The notes: generated by a model from the sequence alone, not told the origin. A DNA stretch of 64,000 nucleotides from Mesorhizobium amorphae CCNWGS0123 (GCF_001686985.1 NZ_CP015322.1:124001-188000); one strand, 5' to 3'; counted from the stretch's first letter, positions 35,789 through 44,704 are shown. A program made the numbers and translations.

Positions 35789-36470
35789 TTAGGGGCCGTT
35801 CGAAGTACCGGATTCTGCTCTACCCGGGAATGACCACAGCATTGAGGCCGGCAGCGCTATCTTTCGGGGTCCGAAAGATAACACGTGCTCTCCGAGATAA
35901 ACGACGAAGCCGGCCCCGCGGTAACCCTTGCCTGGTCCATCCGACAGAAACCAATCAATGTGCCGGAAGTCATCGCGGCCGATTTTCGACGATGCCTTCA
36001 TCTCGAAGAGGGCGATTAGCCGTCCAGGGGCTTCAACGAGTATGTCAATCTCGCGGATGCCGGAGCGCCAATGCCATAGCGACAACGATTGGACTGGAAC
36101 GGCAATGACTTTTCTAGTTCGGTGAAGATGAACCTCTCGAACAAAGCGCCAAAGGCCGATGGATCGCCGTCGATGCCGAAACTGTCAGACCCCTCTCCTC
36201 GAAGCGCGGTGGCCAGTCCAGTGTCCATGAAGTGAAGCTTCGGCGCCTTGATCTCGCGTTTCGCCCTCGCCGAGGACCATGCGCCGAGACGCAAAACGAT
36301 GCCAAGACGCGTGAGCGCGTCGAGGTAATCGCTCACAGCCTATGCCTGGTCGAGGAGATGCTGTTGGCCGCGGCAAACCGCCGGGTAGTCGCAAGTCGAG
36401 AATCGCCCGCACAGGGGACAACGATCGACCGAATTGGCATGTGCTGCAGCAAAAAGGAATGGGCCATGCA
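35789..36470 (-). pseudogene. AAA ATPase with DUF4143, frameshifted
   Basis: The minus strand carries YLDALTRLGIVLRLGAWSS, KAPKLHFMDTGLATALRG and FERFIFTELEKSL, the DUF4143 core, then continues in another frame with REIDILVEAPGRLIALFEMK and DDFRHIDWFL, the PD-(D/E)xK-like C-terminus. The N-terminal ATPase half survives only as scraps. Such ATPases are often stress- or toxin-antitoxin-related; this copy is dead. Confidence 0.65.
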
Positions 36471-36711
36471 CGAGCTTCCGATCCATTGACGGCTTACAAC
36501 GGTTCGTGTCGATCTTTTCAGCCTTGCGAGTTCATTTGTCTGGACTGATTGGCAAGCTGGTGCACCTCGCCCCGACAGAGGTGTGGCCCTGCGCCCTTAG
36601 GATGACGCTTACTGACCGGGCCATGCATGCCGGCCTCGCTCGTGACCATCATGTCGCATCAGTGGGGCATCTCGCCTGACGCACCAGAGGCGCCACTGAA
36701 TGATGTCTCAA

Positions 36712-36727
36712 TGTCGAGGCTCCAACA
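36712..36727 (+). promoter_or_regulatory. NifA-type upstream activator sequence
   Basis: TGTCGAGGCTCCAACA matches TGT-N10-ACA, 168 bases before a perfect sigma-54 promoter. Confidence 0.55.
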
Positions 36728-36895
36728 AACAGAAGCTGTCGTCATTGAACGAAACTGTCGCTTATCGAACGGACGAACCATATTCGAGACGTTTGCTTTC
36801 GTTCTCAGCCCTGACCCTCAAGGCAAAAAAGAAGCAAGCGCTATCCAAGGTCCGCCGGCAAACTTGAGTGTCAGCGCGCAGCTACGTTGTCAGGA

Positions 36896-36911
36896 TGGCA
36901 CGTCACTTGCA
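36896..36911 (+). promoter_or_regulatory. Sigma-54 promoter, perfect consensus, upstream of porin
   Basis: TGGCACGTCACTTGCA fits TGGCACG-N4-TTGCW completely. The predicted start is near 36923, giving a leader of about 235 bases before the porin ATG. Confidence 0.72.
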
Positions 36912-36922
36912 CGGTCAAATCT

Positions 36923-37138
36923 AGAAACCGTGACGGTCTGCTCACAACCAGCGGAGAAAACAACATGAAATAACAGCCTATTGCGCAAGGATATGGCTTC
37001 GATTCATCACATTTTTTCTTGAACCACCATCATGACAGGTGGGGAACACGGCGAAAAGCGCAGCTCGATCCGCACCGTTATCGATCCTGGGATCGTGGGA
37101 CAGGGAAGGATTCGTGTTCGACGTCCTTCCCTTTTTAA
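36923..37138 (+). ncRNA. Candidate sigma-54-dependent leader or small RNA
   Basis: About 215 bases run from the predicted sigma-54 start to a strong intrinsic terminator, with no ORF of credible length. Either the RNA ends there as a stand-alone small RNA, or the terminator is an attenuator in the porin leader. Inferred only from flanking signals. Confidence 0.35.
37103..37136 (+). terminator. Strong intrinsic terminator just before the porin ribosome site
   Basis: GGGAAGGA at 37103-37110 pairs perfectly with TCCTTCCC at 37124-37131; an inner CGT/ACG pair closes a GTTCG loop; five T residues follow. The porin ribosome site (GGAGAT) lies only about a dozen bases beyond. Confidence 0.75.
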
Positions 37139-37158
37139 TCTTTGAACGGAGATCAAGA

Positions 37159-38319
37159 ATGAACATTAGGAGCCTTCTCCTCGGCTCGGTTGGGGCCATG
37201 ATCGCCGTTTCCGACGCTCGCGCCGACGCCATCGTCGTCGCCGAGCCAGAGGTCGCTGAATACATCAAGATCTGCGACGTCTACGGCTCGGGCTACTTCT
37301 ACATCCCCGGCACCGAGACCTGCCTGCGCACCGGCGGCTATGTCCGTTACGACATCGGCCTCGGCGATGTCGGATCCTATGACCACGCAAGAACCTCGGC
37401 CGTCGGGGCCGGCGAGGATCAGGGCACATGGCAAAACAACACGCGCTTCACATTCCAAACTTGGACCGGCCAGGAGACCGAACTCGGCACGTTGAAGACC
37501 TATACCGAAACCCGCATGAACTTCGGTAACCACAACCCTTCGGGTCCGGACAATCCTCATGACCATGCCTTCAACGGAGGCATCACCTTGACTTACGCCT
37601 GGATTCAGCTCGGTGGCCTCCGAGTTGGCAAGGACTGGTCGGCCTTCGACATGTTTATTGGCTGCGCGGGCGACGTGTTCGATCAGATGCTTGTTCCGTA
37701 CGGCGCCTTCGATACCAATGTGGTTCAGTACTATTTTGACGCGGGCAATGGCTTTTCGGCCGTGATTTCCCTCGAGGAAGGCTCGGGCGCGGTCGGCACC
37801 ATCGACGGCTACGTTCCGCACGTAGTCGGCGGCGTGAAAAACACACAACACTGGGGCGCGATCACCGGCGTTGTCGCTTACGATAGCAACTACGACTCTG
37901 TGGCCAGCAAGGTCCGTGTCGACGTCAATGTCACCCACGAACTGTCGCTGTTCGGAATGTTCGGCTACGGCTCCAATGGCAAGCTCAACGATGACTCCAC
38001 TAACGCAAGCGACGCTCATGGTCGCGGCTTCTACAAACATTGGGGCGGCAACTGGGCATTCTGGGCTGGCGCCAAATACAAATACAACGAGACAACTTCG
38101 TTCAACGTTCAGCTCTCGGGCGACCAACTCAAGAACTATGGTTTCGCTACGAACGTCGCCTATACGGTCGTTCCAGGTTTCACGATCACAGCCGAAGTCG
38201 ACTTTGACCACTACGGCGACTTCCCCCTCGCGATGGTCGACCCTTCCAACGTGAACTGGACTAACGCCGACAAAAAGAACAGCGTCGGCGGCATCCTCCG
38301 TTTCGAACGCTCATTCTGA
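37159..38319 (+). CDS. Rhizobiales porin (Omp2b/RopA-like family)
   Basis: 386 residues from ATG 37159 behind GGAGATC. A signal peptide ends at about residue 22 (AVSDARA-D), followed by an N-terminal porin segment with paired cysteines (YIKICDVYGSGYFYIPGTET, then CLRTGGYVRYD), alternating strands, and a final aromatic strand GGILRFERSF ending in Phe. This matches alphaproteobacterial general porins. Its position behind a sigma-54 promoter and terminator suggests nodule-specific or conditional expression. Confidence 0.88.
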   Translation: MNIRSLLLGSVGAMIAVSDARADAIVVAEPEVAEYIKICDVYGSGYFYIPGTETCLRTGGYVRYDIGLGDVGSYDHARTSAVGAGEDQGTWQNNTRFTFQTWTGQETELGTLKTYTETRMNFGNHNPSGPDNPHDHAFNGGITLTYAWIQLGGLRVGKDWSAFDMFIGCAGDVFDQMLVPYGAFDTNVVQYYFDAGNGFSAVISLEEGSGAVGTIDGYVPHVVGGVKNTQHWGAITGVVAYDSNYDSVASKVRVDVNVTHELSLFGMFGYGSNGKLNDDSTNASDAHGRGFYKHWGGNWAFWAGAKYKYNETTSFNVQLSGDQLKNYGFATNVAYTVVPGFTITAEVDFDHYGDFPLAMVDPSNVNWTNADKKNSVGGILRFERSF

Positions 38320-38399
38320 CGGGATTGACCTTGCATCGCGGTGGCAATTGAGCGGACCAATCCCGCAACACTCTAAGAGAACAACGCATGGAAGCGCGG

Positions 38400-38640
38400 C
38401 GAGACTGGAAGCCTCGACCTCAGGCCGCTCCATGTTCGAGATCTGGTCCTCGACGATTGTGCAGGCCACATTCATCGCTCGGACGTTCACAGCCAGGGCA
38501 CGCGTGAGCTTGTTTCGGTCGTGCAAGGAAGCATCAAGGTCCCCGTCGGCTCAGAGACAATGACATTGCACGCAGGCAAAGCTGCGGCATCGTTGCCAAT
38601 CTAACCGCACTCCTATGCCGCGGACGATTAGCCTATTTCG
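38400..38640 (+). pseudogene. XRE-family regulator remnant (cupin sensor domain)
   Basis: Two frames join: SMFEIWSSTIVQATFIA and then HSQGTRELVSVVQGSIKVPV with VGSETMTLHAGKAAASLPI, the C-terminal cupin of XRE-cupin regulators. A stop interrupts the last strand and the DNA-binding half is missing. Confidence 0.5.
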
Positions 38641-38891
38641 TTTCGCTGGCAGTGCTCAAACTCGGAGACTCGTCCAGGATGATCGGCACCGGGTTGCCAT
38701 GAGCGACTGCCCAGACAAAGTGGCGCCGAGCGCCTTGACGGGATGGGCGTTCAAACCGCCGATCCGGGCTTTGGTCGCGCGGTGACCGTCGATCACGGTG
38801 ACCATTTCCGCAATCGCGCGACAGCGGTGTGAGAAGGCACTCGACGTGACCCATCGTGCCCATCGTTCCACACTGACAGGCGCGTTCGGCA

Positions 38892-39024
38892 GCCTACGCT
38901 TCCATTCCCAGGGCAGTAGTTCGTGCAGACGCGAGGCGGGAAGATCGGCTATGCGGGCCAGGACGTCGGCAAGCCAGGCTTTCGGGTCGACGTCGTTGAG
39001 GCCTGCCGTGGTGATGAGGGTATT
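38892..39024 (-). pseudogene. IS66-family transposase C-terminal fragment
   Basis: The minus strand encodes LNDVDPKAWLADVLARIADL followed by HELLPWEWKRR, the conserved tail of IS66 TnpC transposases. Nothing else of the element is intact. It lies just upstream of the effector promoter. Confidence 0.75.
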
Positions 39025-39183
39025 CGAGCGCATCAAGCAGCATGGACAGCGCCTGCATCTGCAACGCGATGCCGAACGGCAACCTGGTTGTAGAATCCCC
39101 ATGGCCTCGGGTGAGCAGCCCACACCGGATCGCAGACTGTTCTCTTCGAGCGTTCGTGAGACGCTTTGCAGACGGCGAGGATT

Positions 39184-39211
39184 GTCAGCTTCTCGAAAGC
39201 TTGCCCGAGTA
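39184..39211 (+). promoter_or_regulatory. tts box (TtsI-binding site)
   Basis: The 28 bases begin GTCAGCTTCTCGAAAGCT and end CGAGTA, matching the rhizobial tts-box consensus. TtsI, induced by flavonoids and NodD, activates type III secretion genes from such boxes. It rules out start codons upstream of 39211 for the effector. Confidence 0.85.
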
Positions 39212-39306
39212 GTTTTGAGCCTCAGGTGACCTATAAGCGTGAGACCAACTTGGACCTACCTAACTTCAATCCAACGGATCCGGCTTGGCGGGAGACGTTC
39301 GACGCC

Positions 39307-42300
39307 ATGCAACGGCAGCAGGCGGCACACGCCGGGCACAATGGCTTTGAGCAGCACTTGCTGCGCGAGGCGCGCCGAGCCGATGCCGCGCCCGTCGCAG
39401 GGGTCCATGCGCCTCGGGACCGCTGTTATCCTCGTCTGTCTGATAAAGACCGGAGCCTCATCGACGCGGCGGTCAAAGCCGGGGTTGCGCGCCGGGATCT
39501 GAAAGGGCAAACGGCCAAGAGTTATGCAGCGACCCTTCGCAGATTAGCGGATGATCTCGGGTCGCAAGGCAAGACGCTTTCTGCGCTCGATCACCAATCC
39601 TTGATTGCTTACGCTAAAAGTTTCTTTGCCCATGACGGGACAATGGTGGCCGCGTTGACGGTGCTTCGTAAGCACCGCGACCCCGGCGCTCCTGCTGGCG
39701 GACGTCTGCGCAATGAACCCCCTGTGGAAGACAAGAACCTCATCGAGGGGGCTGTAAAGGCGGCGGCGGCGCGCCGGGGATGGCTACCGAGCACGGCCCG
39801 GCAGTGTGATAGGACTCTTCGCAGATTGGCGAAATCTCTCGGCCCTGGCCAAACGATTACTGCACTCGATCACAATTCCTTGGTCGCACATGTCAAGTCA
39901 TTCGGGGACCGGGATAAGGAGGCAATGAGAGCCGCGCTGACGGTGCTTCGTGAATATCGTGAGCCCGGTACTTTAGCTGATCGCAGGCCTCCCCATAATG
40001 GTCCCTCCATGGAAGGCGGGCGCCTCATCGATGATGTGGCTCGTGTCGGCGGACGCCCAGAGACGACACCCGCCACCGGGTTGAATATCATTCGTGATTG
40101 CCGCAGCAGCATCTGGGAGGGTCCTTTCGGGGCGGACGGCTCTCGGCAGGCGGAGGAACAGGCCGTCCAGTCGCCAGTGCTGTCTGTCAATCCAGAGGAG
40201 CTTCGGCGACTGTTGGACGATCAACCCGACCGCTCGCGGTCAAGTTTCAATTCAGCGGAGCTTTGGGAGGGGGTGGATCAAGCTGGTCAGCTGCCAGCCG
40301 ACAGTTGGGGCACGGCGAACTTTTGGCAAGGTGTGCCCTCACCTCCCTATTCGCCGGCAGGCGCTGTTGATCAGCCAAGCCCAGCCGTCCCCTCGCCGGG
40401 GCTGGCTGTCAATCCAGAGGAGGTTCTGCGGGGGGCGGATCAGCCGGAGCAGTTGAGACCAGCGAAGAGGCAGAGGACGCTGAGCAATCCCCAAGGGGAT
40501 GCCATTGAGCGGCAACTGAGCGCGATCGGCAATTCAGGCGGTCGCGTGCTGCAGGCCCCTATCCATCAACTGGCTTCGTCGTCAAGGGAAGCGCAGCCCA
40601 TAATGCAGGGGAGCGGGCAAGATTACATACCAGCGCCGCACACCGGAGGTGGTGGGGCGATCTTAGGCGCCTCGGCGCTGCAGCCGGATCGTTCAACAAC
40701 GGTTTGCGTAGGTGGCGACAAGCGTCCTCTTTATTCCGAAGATGCGTCCCTCATGGAGGGTCTCAGGGCGGCACTCATCGCCCGTGGGGCCAAGGACAGC
40801 ACCGTCACGCTCCATGTGAATTGTCTTCTCAACTTCAGCCGTTGGCTCGTTGAAAACGACAAGCAGGGCATTGCTCCTCGGCTTCAGGACAAGTCGCTGG
40901 ACGACGACGTCAAGGAGCTCGAAAGAAACGGGGGGTCGTCGTCCATCGTTCCGGCTCTCAAGTATCTGAAGACATACCAGGCGGGCGCACTCGCGCCAAC
41001 GATAGGACGTACTGTCCCGACTCCTTATCCCGACGACGCGGCCCTCATCAAAGAGTACAAATCAGCAGCGCCTTCGAGCGGGCTCAGTCCATATACCGCC
41101 ATGAACTACGCAAGTGCCCTTAGCAGTTTCGGTCACTACCTGCGTCAAAACAACATGCCGGGCATTGCTGCTCGGCTTCATGACAAGTCGCTGGATGAAG
41201 ATGTCATTCGCTATCCCAGTACCGACAAACGGGCCGGAATCGCACTGGCTCACCTTCGCAAGTCACTGCCGCGCAGCGAAGCGTTGGAACCTGAGCGCCA
41301 GATTGCCACCGTGCCGCGCGCTGTCGGATCTCCAGTGGCCCTCCCCGGGGAAGGTTACGATCAGGATCAACTTTGGGAGATGCTGGAAGAAGCTGGCCTA
41401 CCGTCTTCCCTCGCGCCAACCGCGCGCCATTCCCAGGCCCCGGATTTCGGAGAGGCCGTTCGTCACTTGAACTGGCGCCACGCCCACCAGCGCGCGCCAG
41501 ACGAGTTGATCGCTGCGCTGGACAGGAGCAACCTCATGCCGAACCAGGAGGTTCAACTGACCAGCTTTTTGATTGATGGCGAGCGCTACACGGCGGGTTG
41601 GTTGCCGCTAGGGGGTAGGCCGAGAACCCCACTCAATCCGCGAGGCGTTGCCATTCGCCTCAGATATCGACCGGAAGCCGCTCCGCTGCCCAACTCGCAG
41701 CCGGGGAATCCCACCTGGCCACAGCTGTTCGACCGGACGATGGAGCCACCCAGGGCGGTTTCCGCAAGGGCTGAGGGGGCGGCAGGACTGAATGACGTTC
41801 AGCTCGTCCATCACGCTGAAGTTGGACCGATGAGTGAAGCTGCGTCAGCGGCCACGCCGAGGGCTCCGTCGGACATCTACGGCGGCCTGGACTCTCTGGT
41901 TCATTTGCCGGTCACTCCGCAGGAGCTGCGGGATGATGCCCACTATGCGCCGGGGCTCCCGCGCCTACCATCCGACGTTCAGCTCGTCCATCACGCCGAA
42001 GTCAGGCCGATGAGTGAAGCTGCGTCCGTGGCCACGCCGAGGGCTCAATCGGACATCTACGGCGGCCTTGACTCTCTGGTTCATTTGCCGGTCACTCCGC
42101 AGGAGCTGCGGGATGATGCCCACTATGCGCCGGCGCTCCCGCGCCTACCATCCGACGTTCAGCTCGTCCATCACGCCGAAGTCGGGCCGATGAGTGAAGC
42201 TGCGTCAGCGGCCACGCCGAGGGCTCAGTCGGACATCTACGGCGGCCTGGACTCTCTGGTTCATTTGCCGGTCACTCCGCAGGAGCTGCGGGATGATGCC

Positions 42301-43302
42301 CACTATGCGCCGGGGCTCCCGCGCCCACCATCCGACGTTCAGCTCGTCCATGGGCCGATGAGTGAAGCTGCGTCAGCGGCAACGCCGAGGGCTCCGTCGG
42401 ACATCTACGGCGGCCTTGACTCGCTGGTTCATTTGCCGGTCACTCCGCAGGAGCTGCGGGATGACGCTCATTATGCGCCGGAGCTCCCGCCCCTACCATC
42501 CGACGTTCAGCTCGTCCATCACGCCGAAGTCGGGCCGATGAGTGAAGCTGCGTCAGTGGCAACGCCAAGGGCTCAATCGGACATCTACGGCGGCCTTGAC
42601 TCGCTGGTTCATTTGCCGGTCACTCCGCAGGAGCTGCGGGATGATGCTCATTATGCGCCGGAGCTCCCGCGCCCACCGTCCGACGCTCAGGTCGGAGCTT
42701 TGCATCCGACAGCCTCGCTCCATGATGGCGGCTGGCTGGAGCTCGGCGCCAGTGAGTGGCTGGCCGACAAGCATATCTTGGCGGATTACGCGCTCCTGGC
42801 ACAGGATCTGCAGAGGGACAATCCTGATCTCGCCGCGCGGACGCGGCTCGTGGATCCCCTCGTAGCCCTTTATCATCTGCGCTTGGGCGCCGAGATCCTC
42901 GCGCTACGCGCATTCCAGCGCATAGTCCATGATCAGAATGGTGACGATACAGCTGACTTCCTGTTTGTGCCAGTAAGCAATGCCCAACCTGATCGCCCCG
43001 GCGACCACTGGTCGCTGTTGCTCGTCGACCGCCGTGTGCGGGAAAGCCCTGTCGCCTATCACTACGACTCCGCCCGCGGCTACAATGACCAGCCCGCAGC
43101 AGAGTTCGCAGCAAGGCTGGGTGCTCGCCTCGAGCCAGCCCGCATGGCCCAGCAGCCGAACAGCTATGATTGCGGCGTCTTTATGGTCGACGGCACGCGG
43201 GCTCTGGTTAGACGATTGGCGCAAGGATACCAGCCAGCCGTGCTGCACCTCGACAATCTCGTCGCCGACCGGCAGGCACTCCAGAACCGACTCAGGGGCT
43301 GA
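39307..43302 (+). CDS. nopD: NopD-like type III effector, C48 (SUMO) protease
   Basis: About 1331 residues from ATG 39307 (first ATG after the tts box, with GGGAG upstream; GTG 39226 is possible). The N-terminal half has four degenerate repeats resembling integrase core-binding (SAM-like) domains, in two pairs (RRDLKGQTAKSYAATLRRLA; GLSPYTAMNYASALSSFGHY). Five 56-60-residue tandem repeats follow. The C-terminal 200 residues are a Ulp1-type protease with H1234 (PGDHWSLLL), D1254 (YHYDSA) and C1289 (NSYDCGVF). Homologues (NopD, XopD) remove SUMO from host proteins in the plant nucleus. The symbol is by similarity of architecture. Confidence 0.85.
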   Translation: MQRQQAAHAGHNGFEQHLLREARRADAAPVAGVHAPRDRCYPRLSDKDRSLIDAAVKAGVARRDLKGQTAKSYAATLRRLADDLGSQGKTLSALDHQSLIAYAKSFFAHDGTMVAALTVLRKHRDPGAPAGGRLRNEPPVEDKNLIEGAVKAAAARRGWLPSTARQCDRTLRRLAKSLGPGQTITALDHNSLVAHVKSFGDRDKEAMRAALTVLREYREPGTLADRRPPHNGPSMEGGRLIDDVARVGGRPETTPATGLNIIRDCRSSIWEGPFGADGSRQAEEQAVQSPVLSVNPEELRRLLDDQPDRSRSSFNSAELWEGVDQAGQLPADSWGTANFWQGVPSPPYSPAGAVDQPSPAVPSPGLAVNPEEVLRGADQPEQLRPAKRQRTLSNPQGDAIERQLSAIGNSGGRVLQAPIHQLASSSREAQPIMQGSGQDYIPAPHTGGGGAILGASALQPDRSTTVCVGGDKRPLYSEDASLMEGLRAALIARGAKDSTVTLHVNCLLNFSRWLVENDKQGIAPRLQDKSLDDDVKELERNGGSSSIVPALKYLKTYQAGALAPTIGRTVPTPYPDDAALIKEYKSAAPSSGLSPYTAMNYASALSSFGHYLRQNNMPGIAARLHDKSLDEDVIRYPSTDKRAGIALAHLRKSLPRSEALEPERQIATVPRAVGSPVALPGEGYDQDQLWEMLEEAGLPSSLAPTARHSQAPDFGEAVRHLNWRHAHQRAPDELIAALDRSNLMPNQEVQLTSFLIDGERYTAGWLPLGGRPRTPLNPRGVAIRLRYRPEAAPLPNSQPGNPTWPQLFDRTMEPPRAVSARAEGAAGLNDVQLVHHAEVGPMSEAASAATPRAPSDIYGGLDSLVHLPVTPQELRDDAHYAPGLPRLPSDVQLVHHAEVRPMSEAASVATPRAQSDIYGGLDSLVHLPVTPQELRDDAHYAPALPRLPSDVQLVHHAEVGPMSEAASAATPRAQSDIYGGLDSLVHLPVTPQELRDDAHYAPGLPRPPSDVQLVHGPMSEAASAATPRAPSDIYGGLDSLVHLPVTPQELRDDAHYAPELPPLPSDVQLVHHAEVGPMSEAASVATPRAQSDIYGGLDSLVHLPVTPQELRDDAHYAPELPRPPSDAQVGALHPTASLHDGGWLELGASEWLADKHILADYALLAQDLQRDNPDLAARTRLVDPLVALYHLRLGAEILALRAFQRIVHDQNGDDTADFLFVPVSNAQPDRPGDHWSLLLVDRRVRESPVAYHYDSARGYNDQPAAEFAARLGARLEPARMAQQPNSYDCGVFMVDGTRALVRRLAQGYQPAVLHLDNLVADRQALQNRLRG
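41794..42681 (+). repeat. Five tandem 180-bp repeats inside the effector gene
   Basis: Units begin at 41794, 41974, 42154, 42334 and 42502; lengths are 180, 180, 180, 168 and 180 bases. The fourth lacks four codons (HAEV). Each encodes DVQLVHHAEVGPMSEAA... and ends LPVTPQELRDDAHYAP plus a proline-rich linker. Units are nearly identical, so unit number can change by recombination. Confidence 0.95.
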
Positions 43303-43480
43303 CGTCGGTTTCTGCCCATGGATATGGCCGGAGGAAGCGACCAGTTATCGAAAGCCGACGGGGTCAGACATGCTGGCACGGCCGATGGCCGCAGGCATCT
43401 CTGGGAGATCGCGGCGTAGTCGTCTTATGTCGAATTGGGTGAACGGCACCAAAGGCCCCAAGCTGTGGGATATTTGACAA

Positions 43481-43496
43481 TGTCCGACATGGGACA
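43481..43496 (+). promoter_or_regulatory. NifA-type upstream activator sequence
   Basis: TGTCCGACATGGGACA matches TGT-N10-ACA with five-base inverted ends (TGTCC/GGACA). It is 44 bases from the sigma-54 promoter, closer than most. Confidence 0.6.
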
Positions 43497-43540
43497 CGCC
43501 ACCCAGAGTTAACCCATTGTTCCAGAATAATAGTTTTGAT

Positions 43541-43556
43541 TGGCGTGAGACTTGCT
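43541..43556 (+). promoter_or_regulatory. Sigma-54 promoter
   Basis: TGGCGTGAGACTTGCT keeps GG and GC with correct spacing and a full TTGCW. Predicted start near 43567, about 90 bases before the MABP-like gene. Confidence 0.68.
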
Positions 43557-43654
43557 GATCGACAGTCGCTCTCGCGCGAACCAAGGGTCCGTGATGCTCC
43601 AGCGGAAGGGTCAAGCTCTGCCCCCGTTATTCAAAACAAACTGGAGTGCCAAAA

Positions 43655-44128
43655 ATGGCCGTGCCGATTCAGCAATTGACGAATCACGTCGATGACAGTG
43701 TTGGGCCAAAATACCAGCCGCCTTGGGAATTCCTGCCCACCGACACGAATACAGGCGTGGGAGGGAAGTACATCTACATCGGTTATATTCTTGGCGACAG
43801 CAATCCTGTGACATCGATCAACTTCGTTGCATACAATGAACAGCAATCGAATCCGCCTTCTGGTTGGCAATGGACGGGCCAAGACCTCAAACAAGGAGCA
43901 GGCGGGAAGTACATTTACATGGTCTGGAAAATCGGCGAAACAGGCAATAAGCCTATCACGGCCCTCCAACTGCTTGTAACCAATCAGTCCACTCCGCCAG
44001 CTATCACCGGATATACGTCAATCAATCAAGACCTGAATCAAGGCGCTGGCGGGCCTTACATTTGGCCGTATTACAGCACGACAATCTCGATGCAAAAGAA
44101 GGTAGAAGCCATCCTTACAAAGACATAG
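43655..44128 (+). CDS. MABP-like beta-prism domain protein
   Basis: 157 residues from ATG 43655, with TGGAG eight bases upstream. Three internal repeats carry the MABP hallmark: GVGGKYIYIGYI, DLKQGAGGKYIYMVWKIG and DLNQGAGGPYIWPYY. MABP domains bind acidic membranes in eukaryotic MVB12 and occur in some bacterial pore-forming toxins. There is no signal peptide. The gene is alone behind a NifA-type UAS and sigma-54 promoter, 350 bases after the effector gene. A role at the bacteroid or symbiosome membrane is speculation. Confidence 0.65.
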   Translation: MAVPIQQLTNHVDDSVGPKYQPPWEFLPTDTNTGVGGKYIYIGYILGDSNPVTSINFVAYNEQQSNPPSGWQWTGQDLKQGAGGKYIYMVWKIGETGNKPITALQLLVTNQSTPPAITGYTSINQDLNQGAGGPYIWPYYSTTISMQKKVEAILTKT

Positions 44129-44476
44129 ACGAGCTGCGATCGGGCGCGGATCCGAACTACTTGTAATCCTCCTCAAAGAATACAACGCACGCAAAAAGCG
44201 TCGTGCAGGTCCGCCCCCGCCGTGGTGGAGGCGTCGAACGTCTCGATGACCGCAGCCTCCTGTTTCGTGAACGGCGAACCTGTGCCGCGCTTCCTCGCAG
44301 ACGGGACCACAGGCATCCGTGGCCACCTACATCGGGATGTCAAGACTGCACCAAGCCGTCACCCGACAACTTTTTTTAATGACAATCCCTTTCGGCGGGG
44401 TCATTTTCGCGTGTCGGCGGGTTTCCTCGTCGCCGCCCTCTGTGTCGTTCAAGATCTCAGCCCGCGGGAGGCCCAG
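44129..44476. other. Spacer without supported gene
   Basis: About 350 bases. A GCACG/CGTGC stem around 44189-44210 after the MABP-like gene could be a weak terminator. No recognisable coding sequence. Confidence 0.4.
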
Positions 44477-44704
44477 ATGATCGATCGTCCCAACCTTGAC
44501 CCAGCCCTCTATCCGAGTGATTTGCAAAGCCTCAAGTCGGTTTTCGACCAGCTTTGCCAAGAGAGCCATATCCAGCCAGGGTCACCGGAAGCCGAGAACA
44601 TTGCCTCTGAGCTGGTTCGACTTTTCCAGGACGGAATTAGCGACGAGACCTGCCTGCTCAGCGCAGCTCGGACGCGGCATCAGGATTTGCGGCGGGCGGG
44701 CTGA
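44477..44704 (+). CDS. Small hypothetical protein, 75 residues
   Basis: ATG 44477 has GGAGG about six bases upstream. The protein (MIDRPNLDPALYPSDLQSLK...) is acidic and helical-looking, with a charged C-terminus (RTRHQDLRRAG), no signal peptide and no membrane segment. I do not recognise a named family; similar short proteins occur in rhizobial symbiotic regions as far as I recall. Confidence 0.5.
   Translation: MIDRPNLDPALYPSDLQSLKSVFDQLCQESHIQPGSPEAENIASELVRLFQDGISDETCLLSAARTRHQDLRRAG

Noticed and set aside
38690..38706. CGGCACCGGGTTGCC as a sigma-54 promoter
   Set aside because: GG and GC are nine bases apart instead of ten, and there is no gene behind it.
39166..39306. Longer N-terminus of the NopD-like effector from TTG 39166
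   Set aside because: The tts box lies inside this stretch, so transcription must begin after 39211.
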